A stretch of DNA of 64,000 nucleotides from Legionella micdadei (lineage in GTDB: Bacteria > Pseudomonadota > Gammaproteobacteria > Legionellales > Legionellaceae). The stretch lies in contig NZ_LN614830.1 of the NCBI RefSeq assembly GCF_000953635.1, forward strand, positions 1,107,001-1,171,000, read 5' to 3'. This document shows positions 35,991-45,275 of the stretch, in pieces. A model generated the notes under the pieces. That model was not told the DNA's origin. It ran no database searches and was given only the letters and a program-made list of their open reading frames with translations. Position 1 is the first letter of the stretch, and every line of letters starts with the position of its first letter. The position numbers and the translations under genes were made by a program.

Positions 35991-36400
35991 TTACTTTAGT
36001 AAGCGCAGGATTGCTGTTATCTTTCTTTTTTGTGAGAGCAATCCTCTCTTATCGTCGTGCTTTTATTCGCTTAACCCGCCAAGTGAAGGAAATTAAGGCA
36101 GAATTAGAACAGTATCAAATTAAGCACAATTTGCTAGTCAATGCGGATTTAGGATTCGCGAAACAGATTGCCGAAATTAATCGCCAACTTATCAGCATGG
36201 ATAATCAACTGCAAGCTTTAGAAAATAAGCGTGATAACGATGGCGGATATCAGCATGCTTTACGCATACTGGAAATGGGAGGCAATAAAGATGAAATCAT
36301 TGACAGTTGCCATTTATCAAATGCCGAAGCTGAATTACTCATGAACTTACACGCTTATCGTTCGGTGATAAAAAAACAAACAAGAACAGTCATTGAGTGA
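35987..36400 (+). CDS. DUF2802 protein of the motility cluster
   Basis: 137 residues: an N-terminal transmembrane helix, a coiled coil (about 25-85), and a C-terminal helical segment ALRILEMGGNKDEIIDSCHLSNAEAELLMNLH that resembles a sigma-70 region-4-like helix-turn-helix. Proteins of this type (DUF2802) follow motCD or cheW in Pseudomonas-like flagellar clusters; function unknown. It overlaps motD by 4 bp and is the last gene before the IS element. Confidence 0.8.
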   Translation: MITLVSAGLLLSFFFVRAILSYRRAFIRLTRQVKEIKAELEQYQIKHNLLVNADLGFAKQIAEINRQLISMDNQLQALENKRDNDGGYQHALRILEMGGNKDEIIDSCHLSNAEAELLMNLHAYRSVIKKQTRTVIE

Positions 36401-36426
36401 AGAACTAAGAGTAATGTTAACTTCTC

Positions 36427-36434
36427 CTAAAATT
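36427..36434 (+). repeat. Target-site duplication, left copy
   Basis: CTAAAATT directly outside the left end of the IS256-family element; an identical copy flanks the right end at 37778-37785. Counting one more outer C the match is 9 bp. Confidence 0.8.
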
Positions 36435-37777
36435 GAGAGTGTTCATCTAACTGTGTCACCTCATTGATTATCTAAGTCTCAGGTTCATACGGTCTTCAAA
36501 ATAAATATGAAGCTGAGACGCGATAAGCGCCCAATTGTGCATGGGCTGACTCCATTTTTCCAGTACTTTTTGGCAGGCACAATAAATAAGCTTTATCAGT
36601 GCGTTTTCACTAGTGAAAGCGCCTTTGTTTTTGGTGTACTTGCGAATTTGGCGATGGAACCCCTCTACGATGTTCGTGGTGTAAATGATACGTCTTAGCT
36701 CTTCGGGGTATTTGAAGTATTGAGACAAAGCCTCCCAGTTATTATTCCATGACTTCATAACTGCTGGGTATTTCTTGCCCCATTTCTCCTCTAGTTCAAG
36801 CAAATGATGCTCAGCTAAATCTTTGCTAGAGGCCTTATACACAAGCTTTAAATCAGCCATGAATGCCTTTTGGTCTTTACTAACAACATACTTCAGGGAG
36901 TTTCGTATTTGGTGAACTACACATAGTTGGATTTCTGTTTTAGGAAAGACTTCAGCAATAGCTTCGGGAAAACCCTTAAGTCCATCGATACTCGCAATAA
37001 GAATATCTTCTACCCCTCGTGCTTTAAGGTCATTTAAGACACCAAGCCAAAACCGCGCGCCTTCAGTTTCTGACAAATAAAGCCCTAAAATATCTTTCTT
37101 GCCCTCAGGAGTAACGGCAAGGACCGTGTAAAATGCCTTACTTGTGACTTTGCCCTCAACACGTACTTTAAAATGCATCGCGTCTAAAAAGGCAATAGGA
37201 TATATAGACTCTAAAGACCTATTGCGCCATTCGGTAATCATAGGCAACAATTTATCCGTGATGAGGCTTATTTTAGCTGAGGATACGTCTAGACCATACA
37301 TTTCAGCCAGGTGCTCACTAATGGCTTCATAGCTCATACCTAGGGCATATAAGGCCAGCACTTTATTATCTAATGACTCATTCAATACTGTTTGGCGCTT
37401 CTTAACAATTTCAGGCTCAAAAAGTCCTTCTCTGTCCCGTGGAGTGTCTAATTCAAAAATACCAGTTGTAGATTTCATTAACTTGGATGTTTTGCCATTG
37501 CGACGATTGGTTAGGCCTGAATCATGACAATCAGAAATGTGAGCCTCCATTTCACCTTCTAAGGCTGCTTCAAGAAGCTCTTTGATCAGAGGAGTTAAGA
37601 TACCGTCTTTACCAGTAAGGGACTGGCCAGACTTTAATTGCGTTAAGGCTTCAGACTTAAAATCATTGAAATCAAAATTGGATAAATCTATCTTTTTATT
37701 CTTACTCATGGGCACCTCTTTTAAGTGTTGAAATTATAACAAGTTAAAAGAGATGACACAGTTATTTAAACACTACC
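36435..37777 (-). mobile_element. Intact IS256-family insertion sequence
   Basis: About 1343 bp with imperfect terminal inverted repeats of 28 bp: 36435-36462 and the complement of 37750-37777 share GTGTT and AACTGTGTCA at the same spacing (about 22 of 28 match). It carries one transposase and is flanked by an 8-bp direct repeat, CTAAAATT, as expected for this family. It sits in the gap after the motility genes and interrupts no recognised gene. Fresh ends and an intact frame suggest recent insertion. Confidence 0.9.
36468..37715 (-). CDS. IS256-family transposase
   Basis: 415 residues of mutator-type DDE transposase. Features include an N-terminal region with GEMEAHISDC and NRRNGKTSK, the first Asp in PIAFLDAMHFKVR, the second in ILIASIDGLKGFPEAI, the family block QLCVVHQIRNSLKYV, and the C-terminal Glu in TTNIVEGFHRQIRKYTKNKGAF. 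Full length for the family with no stop or frameshift, so probably active. Confidence 0.96.
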   Translation of the reverse strand: MPMSKNKKIDLSNFDFNDFKSEALTQLKSGQSLTGKDGILTPLIKELLEAALEGEMEAHISDCHDSGLTNRRNGKTSKLMKSTTGIFELDTPRDREGLFEPEIVKKRQTVLNESLDNKVLALYALGMSYEAISEHLAEMYGLDVSSAKISLITDKLLPMITEWRNRSLESIYPIAFLDAMHFKVRVEGKVTSKAFYTVLAVTPEGKKDILGLYLSETEGARFWLGVLNDLKARGVEDILIASIDGLKGFPEAIAEVFPKTEIQLCVVHQIRNSLKYVVSKDQKAFMADLKLVYKASSKDLAEHHLLELEEKWGKKYPAVMKSWNNNWEALSQYFKYPEELRRIIYTTNIVEGFHRQIRKYTKNKGAFTSENALIKLIYCACQKVLEKWSQPMHNWALIASQLHIYFEDRMNLRLR

Positions 37778-37785
37778 CTAAAATT
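37778..37785 (+). repeat. Target-site duplication, right copy
   Basis: CTAAAATT, identical to 36427-36434, directly outside the right end of the IS element. Confidence 0.8.
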
Positions 37786-37918
37786 CTGGCTCCTAGGCTA
37801 CTGCGCTAATTATTTCTTCTCTCGCGATAGTTCCTGCTTCCCAAAAAATCTCTTTCGCGTTACAGGGAGATTTTTGTTCATCATCAAGAAAAATTTTTTA
37901 GCCTGACGGTTTGTCAAG

Positions 37919-37954
37919 GATTCAACATTTGCTACTTAGTTCAAATGTTGAATC
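37919..37954 (-). terminator. Perfect 13-bp hairpin downstream of the coiled-coil protein gene
   Basis: GATTCAACATTTG and its exact reverse complement surround a 10-base loop, 24 bp after the stop of the minus-strand gene. There is no T run after it, so it may stabilise the 3' end or act as a weak terminator. Confidence 0.4.
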
Positions 37955-37977
37955 AAACGGCTTAAACCAATCCCGCA

Positions 37978-38700
37978 CTACAATCTCGGGACAGTAGAAA
38001 GAGGATTAGGGGCAGTCGGTTGCGATTCACTGACTTCTTCTTTTTTCGGAGGTGTGGCACCACTTTGACTTGCTTTTAAGCGTTCTTTAATATCTTGAGT
38101 AGGATTAGGCTTCGGATTAAGAAGCTTATCAATCATGGTGAGGCCTGCGGATAGTAATTTTTGGTTTTCCGGGGAAGCAGTGCTTTGATTTTTCATCATT
38201 GCAGCTTGAATTTGCTCAAGGCTGCCTGAATAAAGCTTACCATCACCACAAGAAAACTGGTACTGACCAGTGGGTTTTCCACTTGCATCCACTTCTGCAC
38301 ATAAGAATTTTCTTCCTTGTTGAGCTTGGTCAGTGAAAAATTTCATCATTTCTTCTTGACTGTGAAAGACCAAAGTTCCTTTTGCGTCTATTTCTCTATC
38401 GGGGAATTGTTTTTTATAGTCACCAATAAGATCATCGGTGTCCTTTTTCCATTCTTTTTTCGTTTTTTCATCAAGATGTTCAAAAACGCGATAGGCAATA
38501 TGTTCAGGTGTTTTTTCTGTTTCAGGAGATTTCTTTTTGGCTTCTTCCTCTTCTTGTGCCGCTTTCGCTTCGATTGCACGTTTCTTCTCTTCTTCAACTA
38601 GACGCTGTGCTTCCTGTTCCTCTTGTGCTTTCTTTTTTGCTGCCTCTTCTTCTAAAGCCTTTTGCTTCCTCAGTTCTTCATCACGTTTGTCATAACTCAT
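37978..38700 (-). CDS. Charged coiled-coil protein, possible Dot/Icm substrate
   Basis: 240 residues. The start ATG 38700 has GGAG 6 bp upstream; an ATG at 38763 gives 21 extra residues without a ribosome site. Residues 8-65 are an unbroken Glu/Lys/Ala coiled coil. A folded middle part follows (EHIAYRVFEHLDEKTKKEW ... GTLVFHSQEEMMKFF ... QYQFSCGDGKLYSGS), then a Pro/Ser-rich tail with PPKKEEVSES about 20 residues from the end. That acidic E-block-like tail resembles Legionella type IV secretion signals. I recognise no enzyme motif. Secretion is inference. Confidence 0.65.
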   Translation of the reverse strand: MSYDKRDEELRKQKALEEEAAKKKAQEEQEAQRLVEEEKKRAIEAKAAQEEEEAKKKSPETEKTPEHIAYRVFEHLDEKTKKEWKKDTDDLIGDYKKQFPDREIDAKGTLVFHSQEEMMKFFTDQAQQGRKFLCAEVDASGKPTGQYQFSCGDGKLYSGSLEQIQAAMMKNQSTASPENQKLLSAGLTMIDKLLNPKPNPTQDIKERLKASQSGATPPKKEEVSESQPTAPNPLSTVPRL

Positions 38701-38894
38701 TTCAATCTCCGGTAATGATACAACTGTCTTCTCTATTTCTATAGTATAGCAAGACGGTTTCAACTTAGAGTTCTATTATATATTGAGGAAAAGGGGAAAA
38801 ATTTTAAATTTTCGAAAATGATCGAATAATTTTCATTTTAATGATTAAAAAATGAACATATATTAGAAATCGATGTGCGAAAGAGGTCATTCTA

Positions 38895-38924
38895 TTGGCC
38901 AGCTTTTCGCTTTCACGATACAAT
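38895..38924 (+). promoter_or_regulatory. Candidate sigma-70 promoter for prfB
   Basis: TTGGCC (38895-38900) and TACAAT (38919-38924) are separated by 18 bp and lie 36 bp before the prfB start. Confidence 0.45.
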
Positions 38925-38959
38925 AACAGTTTTGATTAAAAATTTTAATTAGGATATTC

Positions 38960-40067
38960 ATGTTAGAAGTAAATCAAATTACTCTTGATTTGGCGGATTT
39001 AGATGAGCGAATTCATGCGCTTCGGGGGTATCTTTGACTTTGATGGTAAGCGCGAACGTTTAGAAGAGGTCATACGCGAGTTAGAGTCGCCTGAAATCTG
39101 GAATAATCCTGAGCAAGCACAAGCTTTGGGACGCGAACGGGCACAACTGGAAGCAGTTGTAAATCAATTAGAAGTGTTAAGCCAGGGCATTACTGATTTA
39201 AATGAGCTTTTTGAGTTAGCTCGTGCAGAAGAGGATGAAAGTGCCATTCATGATGTGGCTGCTGAGGTTACGGCGATTGAACAAAAAGTTGCTGGGCTTG
39301 AATTCAGGCGTATGTTTTCCGGTAAAATGGACAATTGCAACGCTTATTTAGACATCCAAGCCGGTTCAGGGGGGACAGAAGCACAAGATTGGGCCGAGAT
39401 GTTATTGCGTATGTATTTACGCTGGGGTGAGCACCATGGCTTTGCGACTGAATTAGTTGAATGCTCCGCAGGTGAAGTTGCTGGAATTAAAAGTGCCACG
39501 ATTCATTTCAGTGGTGAGTACGCCTATGGTTGGTTACGCACTGAAACAGGTGTTCACCGGTTGGTAAGAAAATCACCTTTTGATTCCGGAAATCGTCGTC
39601 ACACGTCGTTCGCTGCGGTGTTTGTTTCTCCAGAAGTCGATGATGACATTGAGATTGAAATCAACCCGGCAGATTTACGTATTGATACTTATCGTGCCTC
39701 CGGAGCTGGCGGCCAGCATGTTAACCGTACTGATTCTGCTGTGCGAATTACTCATGTGCCCAGTGGAATCGTTGTCCAGTGCCAAACTGATCGAAGCCAA
39801 CATAAGAATAAAGATCAGGCAATGAAACAACTGCGTGCGAAGTTATACGAAATGGAAATGCAAAAAAAGAACGCAGCACAACAAGCGCTTGAAGCCTCTA
39901 AGTCAGATATTGGCTGGGGTTCGCAGATTCGATCCTATGTATTAGATCAGTCACGGGTGAAAGATCTACGCACGAGTGTTGAGACTTCGAATACACAAGC
40001 GGTTTTAGATGGCGATTTAGATCAATTTATTGTTGCAAGTTTGAAAGCGGGAGTTGGGGTAGTATGA
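38960..40067 (+). CDS. prfB: Peptide chain release factor 2, with programmed +1 frameshift
   Basis: The gene starts at ATG 38960 and reads 25 codons to an in-frame TGA at 39035-39037. The classical shift site CTTTGAC preceded by GGGGGTAT is present; slipping +1 continues into the long frame ending at 40067, giving about 368 residues. The protein has the RF2 tripeptide region and the GGQ motif in [19 protein letters not shown]2 itself ends translation at TGA, so low RF2 favours the shift. The last codons overlap lysS by 4 bp. Confidence 0.96.
39023..39038 (+). promoter_or_regulatory. prfB programmed frameshift signal
   Basis: The GGGGG Shine-Dalgarno-like stretch, TATCTT and the TGAC stop context lie at the conserved spacing, the autoregulatory recoding site of RF2. 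Confidence 0.93.
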
Positions 40068-41566
40068 TAGAAGAACAGCATTTAGACGAGAGTGAAGTTT
40101 ACCAAATTCGTAAGCAAAAATTAGCGGATTTGCGTTCTAAGGGATTTAATTTCCCCAATAAATTTCGCCGTCAATATTTGGCAGCTAACCTGCAAAATCA
40201 GTATGCAGGAATCGATAAAGAAGCTTTAGCAGCGCAAAGAGTGAAAGTTGCTGTCGCAGGACGTATCGTTTTACGCCGTATTATGGGGAAAGCTAGCTTT
40301 TTCCATATTCAAGATGTTTCAGGGCGGATCCAAGTGTATGTGCGCCAGAATGACTTGCCCGAAGTCTATGAGGAATTTAAGCATTGGGATCTTGGCGATA
40401 TCGTCGGTGTAAAAGGTGAGTTGTTTATAACCAATACTGGAGAATTGACTGTAAACGCAGAGGATATCGAGCTATTAACTAAGTCTTTACGCCCTTTGCC
40501 TGACAAGTTTCACGGTTTGGCTGACCAGGAAATGCGCTATCGCAAGCGCTATGTTGATTTAATAGCGAACGAAGAAAGCCGACAAACGTTCCTTTTACGC
40601 TCGAAACTAATCAAGGCGTTCCGCCAATTCATGGATAATCATCAGTTTTTAGAAGTAGAAACGCCAATGATGCATCCGATCCCTGGGGGAGCGGTCGCCC
40701 GACCTTTCATCACTTACCATAACACACTGGATATGGAGATGTTTTTACGTATTGCTCCGGAGTTGTATCTGAAGCGTTTAGTGGTGGGTGGTTTTGAACG
40801 CGTTTATGAAATTAACCGTAATTTTCGCAATGAAGGGCTTTCTACTCGTCATAATCCCGAATTTACTATGGTGGAATTTTATCAAGCTTACGCGGATTAC
40901 AATGACTTAATGGATTTTACTGAACAGTTGCTTCATTATCTTTGTGATGTTGTATTGGGTAAGCGGCAAATCGAATTTCAAGAGCACACTATCGATTTCG
41001 GTAAACCATTCGCACGCATGACTGTAAAAGAAGCTATTCTTCACTACAACCCGCAACTTAAAGCTGAACAGATTGAAACGGTGGAAGGTTGTAGAGCTTT
41101 ACTCGATCAATTCGGGTTTGATTATAAGGACAGTGATGGGTTGGGCAAATTACAAATGATCCTATTTGACGAAAAGGTCGAACATCAGCTGATCCAACCC
41201 ACCTTTATCACGGCGTATCCAACAGAGGTTTCGCCTCTTGCCCGCCGCAATGATAACGATCCGGAAGTCACTGACCGGTTTGAGTTTTTTATTGCTGGAC
41301 GAGAAATTGCTAATGGATTTTCTGAGCTCAATGACGCTCAAGATCAAGCTGAGCGTTTCTTAAAGCAAGTCGAAGAAAAAAATGCTGGCGATTTGGAAGC
41401 AATGCATTTTGACAGTGATTTCATCCAGGCTCTGGAGTACGGTATGCCGCCAACGGCAGGTGAAGGGATAGGCATTGATCGACTGGTTATGTTATTTACA
41501 AACTCACCGTCAATCCGTGATGTTATCCTGTTTCCGCATATGCGTCCGCAGGATAGTAATCCGTAG
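40064..41566 (+). CDS. lysS: Lysyl-tRNA synthetase, class II
   Basis: 500 residues: an N-terminal OB-fold anticodon-binding domain (about 55-150, [21 protein letters not shown]) and a class II catalytic core with motif 1 around [21 protein letters not shown], motif 2 [20 protein letters not shown] and motif 3 [12 protein letters not shown]. It charges tRNA-Lys. The prfB-lysS order is conserved in gammaproteobacteria and the genes overlap by 4 bp. Confidence 0.97.
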   Translation: MIEEQHLDESEVYQIRKQKLADLRSKGFNFPNKFRRQYLAANLQNQYAGIDKEALAAQRVKVAVAGRIVLRRIMGKASFFHIQDVSGRIQVYVRQNDLPEVYEEFKHWDLGDIVGVKGELFITNTGELTVNAEDIELLTKSLRPLPDKFHGLADQEMRYRKRYVDLIANEESRQTFLLRSKLIKAFRQFMDNHQFLEVETPMMHPIPGGAVARPFITYHNTLDMEMFLRIAPELYLKRLVVGGFERVYEINRNFRNEGLSTRHNPEFTMVEFYQAYADYNDLMDFTEQLLHYLCDVVLGKRQIEFQEHTIDFGKPFARMTVKEAILHYNPQLKAEQIETVEGCRALLDQFGFDYKDSDGLGKLQMILFDEKVEHQLIQPTFITAYPTEVSPLARRNDNDPEVTDRFEFFIAGREIANGFSELNDAQDQAERFLKQVEEKNAGDLEAMHFDSDFIQALEYGMPPTAGEGIGIDRLVMLFTNSPSIRDVILFPHMRPQDSNP

Positions 41567-41620
41567 AAGTTACAATCAACCGGATGGTTGGGACGAACCG
41601 TAGTTGCCATTTTTCTTTAT

Positions 41621-41682
41621 TCCTACGTCCCGTGGGCTTACCGCGGGATCCGGAATGTTTACCATCACGGGATCCCGCACGG
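41621..41682. repeat. REP-like palindromic element after lysS
   Basis: GCGGGATCC (41643-41651) and GGATCCCGC (41670-41678) form a 9-bp stem, with a flanking CCCGTGGGCTTACCGCGGG segment. It is GC-rich against the surrounding AT-rich DNA and looks like a dispersed repeat, though only one copy lies in this window. Confidence 0.45.
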
Positions 41683-41740
41683 TCTCAAGACGTCAAGAGA
41701 GGAATTATTAACGCTCTGATTCTCAAGCGATAAGCTGAGA

Positions 41741-42034
41741 TTATGCTTTTTTACTCATCGCGCTTTTTATAGCACCAACAATAGCCGTTAAAATAGCACC
41801 ACCCACCGCGCTGGAACCGACATTGCCGAGAAGTGAGCCCATTGTCATGTTGCCTAAACCTAACGTATTTAAAACGCCAACAGCCATGGTGATGTAAGAA
41901 CCCGCTGCTCCTCCAATTGCTCCGGCAATCGAGTTACCGATTGCACCAAGGCTTTTATCTTTCCAAGCAGCCCCAAGAATATTACCGCCAACTCCTCCAC
42001 TGATTAAGCTAATCAACAAACTGACTAGATCCAT
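41741..42034 (-). CDS. Small glycine-zipper-like hydrophobic protein
   Basis: 97 residues, rich in Gly, Ala, Leu and Ile, with repeated small-x3-small spacing (GGVGGNILGAA, GAIGGAAGSYI, GSSAVGGAILTAIVGAI) typical of glycine-zipper membrane segments. A basic tail, KSAMSKKA, ends it. AGGAGT precedes the start. No enzyme motif; probably membrane-associated. Its family appears in several proteobacteria but I cannot name a function. Confidence 0.65.
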   Translation of the reverse strand: MDLVSLLISLISGGVGGNILGAAWKDKSLGAIGNSIAGAIGGAAGSYITMAVGVLNTLGLGNMTMGSLLGNVGSSAVGGAILTAIVGAIKSAMSKKA

Positions 42035-42275
42035 TCCTAACTCCTTTTAGTTTCATCGAATTACAAGCTAGCACAAGCAAATTTCTGTCGTCAACATCAA
42101 GGTAGGAGAAATGAGTTAGATCGCCTGACTATCGAATCTTATTCGCATCCAGGGAAGGCCAACTATTCGACTCCCACAGAGCTTTATGAGTTTTTGGATT
42201 AAGTAGCCACTAAACTTAAGATTAGGCTATATTCATATAGATAAGGCGGCGACTAACTGATTAGGGAATTTTATC

Positions 42276-42647
42276 ATGCTCACAAAAAAGGAAATTCTGT
42301 CTATTAGCTATCTATTACTACTGTTTACCTTTTATCCAGCGTATAGCAGCACAAGTACTGAAAATTACCAACGAGGTTTATTAATTATTGATAAAGAACT
42401 TCTCAATACTGCCAAGTCTGCTGGAGTAAGCACTTCCAACATTTCCATTGGGTGGAGTATAGACAATTCAGGCGATTTTATTGCCGATATAAAATGCAAT
42501 GACTCCTCTCGATGCAAAAAATCTGAAATGATAGTTAAATTCTCAAAAGAAGAAATTTCAGCTGCTCTTTCTAATCAATCTTCTGGGCAGGAGATAAACA
42601 ATAAATTTATGCCAATGTTTAAGAATACTGAAAATAATGGTTCATGA
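42276..42647 (+). CDS. Small exported protein, unknown function
   Basis: 123 residues with a signal peptide (hydrophobic about 10-22, ending AYSS). The mature part is short and soluble, with a Cys pair (IKCNDSSRCKKSE) that could form a disulfide in the periplasm. I do not recognise the family. It converges on the LRR gene downstream. Confidence 0.55.
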   Translation: MLTKKEILSISYLLLLFTFYPAYSSTSTENYQRGLLIIDKELLNTAKSAGVSTSNISIGWSIDNSGDFIADIKCNDSSRCKKSEMIVKFSKEEISAALSNQSSGQEINNKFMPMFKNTENNGS

Positions 42648-42692
42648 TATTAATCACTTAGCTAAATGAATCAAATAAAACCCGAAGCGAAT

Positions 42693-43886
42693 TTATGTTC
42701 TAAATTGCTGTATTTGTTCATAGAGCTCAATAGGTAATTTTTCCATACATTTTTTTGGGGATATTCGATTGGCAGTAAAAAAGCCACACATATTGAGCAG
42801 CGATGGAGGTGGCATTTTAAATCCCAGTTTTCTGTAGATATTCGCGTCTACTCTGCTACACGTTGGATTTAATCCTTTACCTGAACAACCATTGATTAAA
42901 ATGATATGTTCAGAGTCCGGAAAACGCGTCTGAATAGCCTGACGTTGCTCTAATGCTATCCATTGTAACTCGTAAAGCCCAAAACGAACAGATTCAATAT
43001 CGAATGGAATTGCAGTAAAAAGAGTTGTCAGTTCTTCGGCTGTTTTTGATCCAAGATTATTCCAGCTCAAATCGAGATCAGTTACCCCAGAATTTTTTAA
43101 TGCGCCTAAAATAATTACCAGTTCCTCTATTGTTTTCCCCCAAAGTTCACAGTAACTTAAATCAAGATGGGTTATCCCTGAGTTTTTTAAGGTACTTAAA
43201 ATGGTTGCCAGTTCTTCCGCTGTTTTCCCCAAAAATTCTTTATTGCATAAATGAAGATGGGTTATGCCAGAGTGTTTGAGAGTATCGAAAATGGTTATTA
43301 TCTCGGGCGTGGTTTTTTTACTGAGGGAATTATCGCCCAAATTTAAATGAGTTATACCTGACTTTTTTAGGGCGTCAAGGATAGTTATTATCTCTTCCAC
43401 GGTTTTTAAATTCCAAAGATCATTACCGGTCCATTTAATATAGGTAATGCCTGATTGTTTCAGAGTACTGAAAATGGTTGTTAATTCTTGTGCCGTTTTT
43501 TTTCCAAGATAATTAAAGCTTAAATCAAGATGGGTTACGCCTGAATTTTTGAGAGCATCTAAAATAATTATGAGCTCTTCAACTGTTTTTTCTTCAAGGT
43601 TATTGCCGGTCAAATTGAGATCAGTTACCCCGGAGTTTTTTAAAGCTCCTAAAATGATTACCAGATCATTTGTTGTTCGTTTTCCAAGTTTATTCCAACT
43701 TAAATTAAGGTGGGTTATTCCGGAGTCTTTCAGATTAGACAAGATGGCCACAATCTCTTCTGCTGTTTTTTTTTCAAAGCCGCTTGAACGCATATCAAGC
43801 TCTGCTACTCCAGAGTTTTTCAGCTCCTTAATTTTATGGATTAGTTTATCGTTGTTTTTATTTCCTATTTTGAATCGTTGGTACAT
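42693..43886 (-). CDS. Leucine-rich-repeat protein with C-terminal F-box-like segment, candidate effector
   Basis: 397 residues. About nine consecutive repeats of roughly 28-29 residues (pattern SGITHLDLSxNxLGKKTAEELxTILxxLK) form a ribonuclease-inhibitor-type LRR solenoid from about residue 35 to 310. The C-terminus, MEKLPIELYEQIQQF, resembles the first helix of an F-box (LPxEL...I), a segment common at the ends of Legionella LRR proteins. No signal peptide. LRR proteins of this kind are often Dot/Icm effectors in Legionella; secretion here is inferred. The DNA repeats are long and similar, which favours copy-number change. Confidence 0.75.
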   Translation of the reverse strand: MYQRFKIGNKNNDKLIHKIKELKNSGVAELDMRSSGFEKKTAEEIVAILSNLKDSGITHLNLSWNKLGKRTTNDLVIILGALKNSGVTDLNLTGNNLEEKTVEELIIILDALKNSGVTHLDLSFNYLGKKTAQELTTIFSTLKQSGITYIKWTGNDLWNLKTVEEIITILDALKKSGITHLNLGDNSLSKKTTPEIITIFDTLKHSGITHLHLCNKEFLGKTAEELATILSTLKNSGITHLDLSYCELWGKTIEELVIILGALKNSGVTDLDLSWNNLGSKTAEELTTLFTAIPFDIESVRFGLYELQWIALEQRQAIQTRFPDSEHIILINGCSGKGLNPTCSRVDANIYRKLGFKMPPPSLLNMCGFFTANRISPKKCMEKLPIELYEQIQQFRT

Positions 43887-44105
43887 TCATGTTCCCTTGA
43901 ATATAGCTAATGCTTAAAAATATGAAATTAGTTTAAAATACTTAAAATATGAATTCCGATTTAGATAATCTTTGCAGGAGGGTGTTTAAAAAACGCGCAT
44001 CATTGGTTAGGTGCATCAGACGAAAACCAATAGAGTTGGAATACTGGGGTTTATCAAAAATACTTTGAGCTTCTTCGTTAGCGCAGCCAAGCAAATGTTC
44101 ACTCT

Positions 44106-44127
44106 GCAAGCCCGCATTTGGGCTTGC
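44106..44127 (-). terminator. Hairpin after nrdB
   Basis: GCAAGCCC and GGGCTTGC pair around a six-base loop 25 bp downstream of the nrdB stop on the minus strand. It is stable but lacks a T run, so it is a candidate transcript end only. Confidence 0.4.
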
Positions 44128-44151
44128 CGAACAGGAAAACTAAACTCGTAA

Positions 44152-45261
44152 TTAATCCTCATCATCCCAGCTTAATGTACCGCCAGCTTGGTATTCAATG
44201 ACTCGAGTTTCAAAGAAATTTTTCTCTTTTTTCAAATCCATCATTTCACTCATCCAAGGGAACGGGTTTTCCGCACCTGGGTATTGCTCGGGTAGGCCAA
44301 TCTGGCTAAAGCGGCGGTTGGCAATAAAGTGTAGGTATCCCTCAAACATTTCTGCGTTCATGCCTAAAATACCATGTGGCATGGTGTCTCTAGCGTATTG
44401 ATACTCTAATTCAACCCCTTCCTTAATCATTTGAATCATTTCTTCTTTAAAAGCAGGGGTCCAAAGATGAGGGTTTTCGATTTTGATTTGGTTAATCACA
44501 TCGATGCCAAAATTCATGTGCATGGATTCGTCACGTAAAATGTATTGGAATTGCTCAGAAGTGCCTACCATTTTGTTACGTCTTCCCATGGAAAGAATTT
44601 GTGTGAACCCTACATAGAAGAAGATGCCCTCAAAAACGACGTAGAAAGCGATTAAGTCACGCAATAAGCGCTGATCATTTTCAGGAGTTCCTGTATGAAA
44701 GTTGGGATCGCTCAGACTTTGGGTAAAGGGTAGAGCCCAAGCCGCTTTATTAGCAACGGCGGGAATTTCCCTGTACATGTTAAAGACTGCGGCTTCATCA
44801 AGCCCTAAACTTTCAATAACATATTGGTAAGCATGGGTATGTAAAGCTTCCTCGAACGCTTGACGTAGAAGGTACTGACGGCATTCAGGATTAGTAATAT
44901 GACGATAAACGGCTAAGACTAAATTATTTGCAACTAATGAGTCAGCAGTTGAGAAAAAGCCTAAGTTGCGCATAACAATAAGACGTTCATCAGCCGTTAA
45001 GCCATTAGGATCTTTCCATAAAGCCACGTCGGCACTCATGTTAATTTCATTAGGCATCCAATGGTTAGCACAGCCGATTAAATATTTGTCCCAAGCCCAT
45101 TTGTATTTAAATGGTACTAATTGATTTAAATCGGCACGGCAATTGATGATTTGCTTATCATCAACATGAATACGGCTTGCACCCATTTCTATGGCTTCTA
45201 AGCCTGTTAAACCTGAAAACTCAGGTGCTTTGGTTTGTTGTCCACTAGTAGCACTAGACAT
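44152..45261 (-). CDS. nrdB: Ribonucleotide reductase class Ia, beta subunit
   Basis: 369 residues, all helical, with the di-iron ligands in the usual places: Asp and Glu early ([23 protein letters not shown] with Glu-x2-His) and the second pair DESMHMNFG. It holds the tyrosyl radical that starts catalysis in NrdA. The C-terminus ([10 protein letters not shown]) is the peptide that docks onto NrdA. It lies 14 bp after nrdA. Confidence 0.95.
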   Translation of the reverse strand: MSSATSGQQTKAPEFSGLTGLEAIEMGASRIHVDDKQIINCRADLNQLVPFKYKWAWDKYLIGCANHWMPNEINMSADVALWKDPNGLTADERLIVMRNLGFFSTADSLVANNLVLAVYRHITNPECRQYLLRQAFEEALHTHAYQYVIESLGLDEAAVFNMYREIPAVANKAAWALPFTQSLSDPNFHTGTPENDQRLLRDLIAFYVVFEGIFFYVGFTQILSMGRRNKMVGTSEQFQYILRDESMHMNFGIDVINQIKIENPHLWTPAFKEEMIQMIKEGVELEYQYARDTMPHGILGMNAEMFEGYLHFIANRRFSQIGLPEQYPGAENPFPWMSEMMDLKKEKNFFETRVIEYQAGGTLSWDDED

Positions 45262-45275
45262 TTATTTTCTCCTCA

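Noticed and set aside
38388-38744. Overlapping frames on both strands opposite the coiled-coil gene
   Set aside because: They mirror the biased Glu/Lys codons of the real gene and have no independent support.
42693-43886. Regularly spaced repeats resembling a CRISPR array
   Set aside because: The repeats are about 85 bp apart in a continuous open frame and encode leucine-rich repeats; there are no unique spacers or cas genes.
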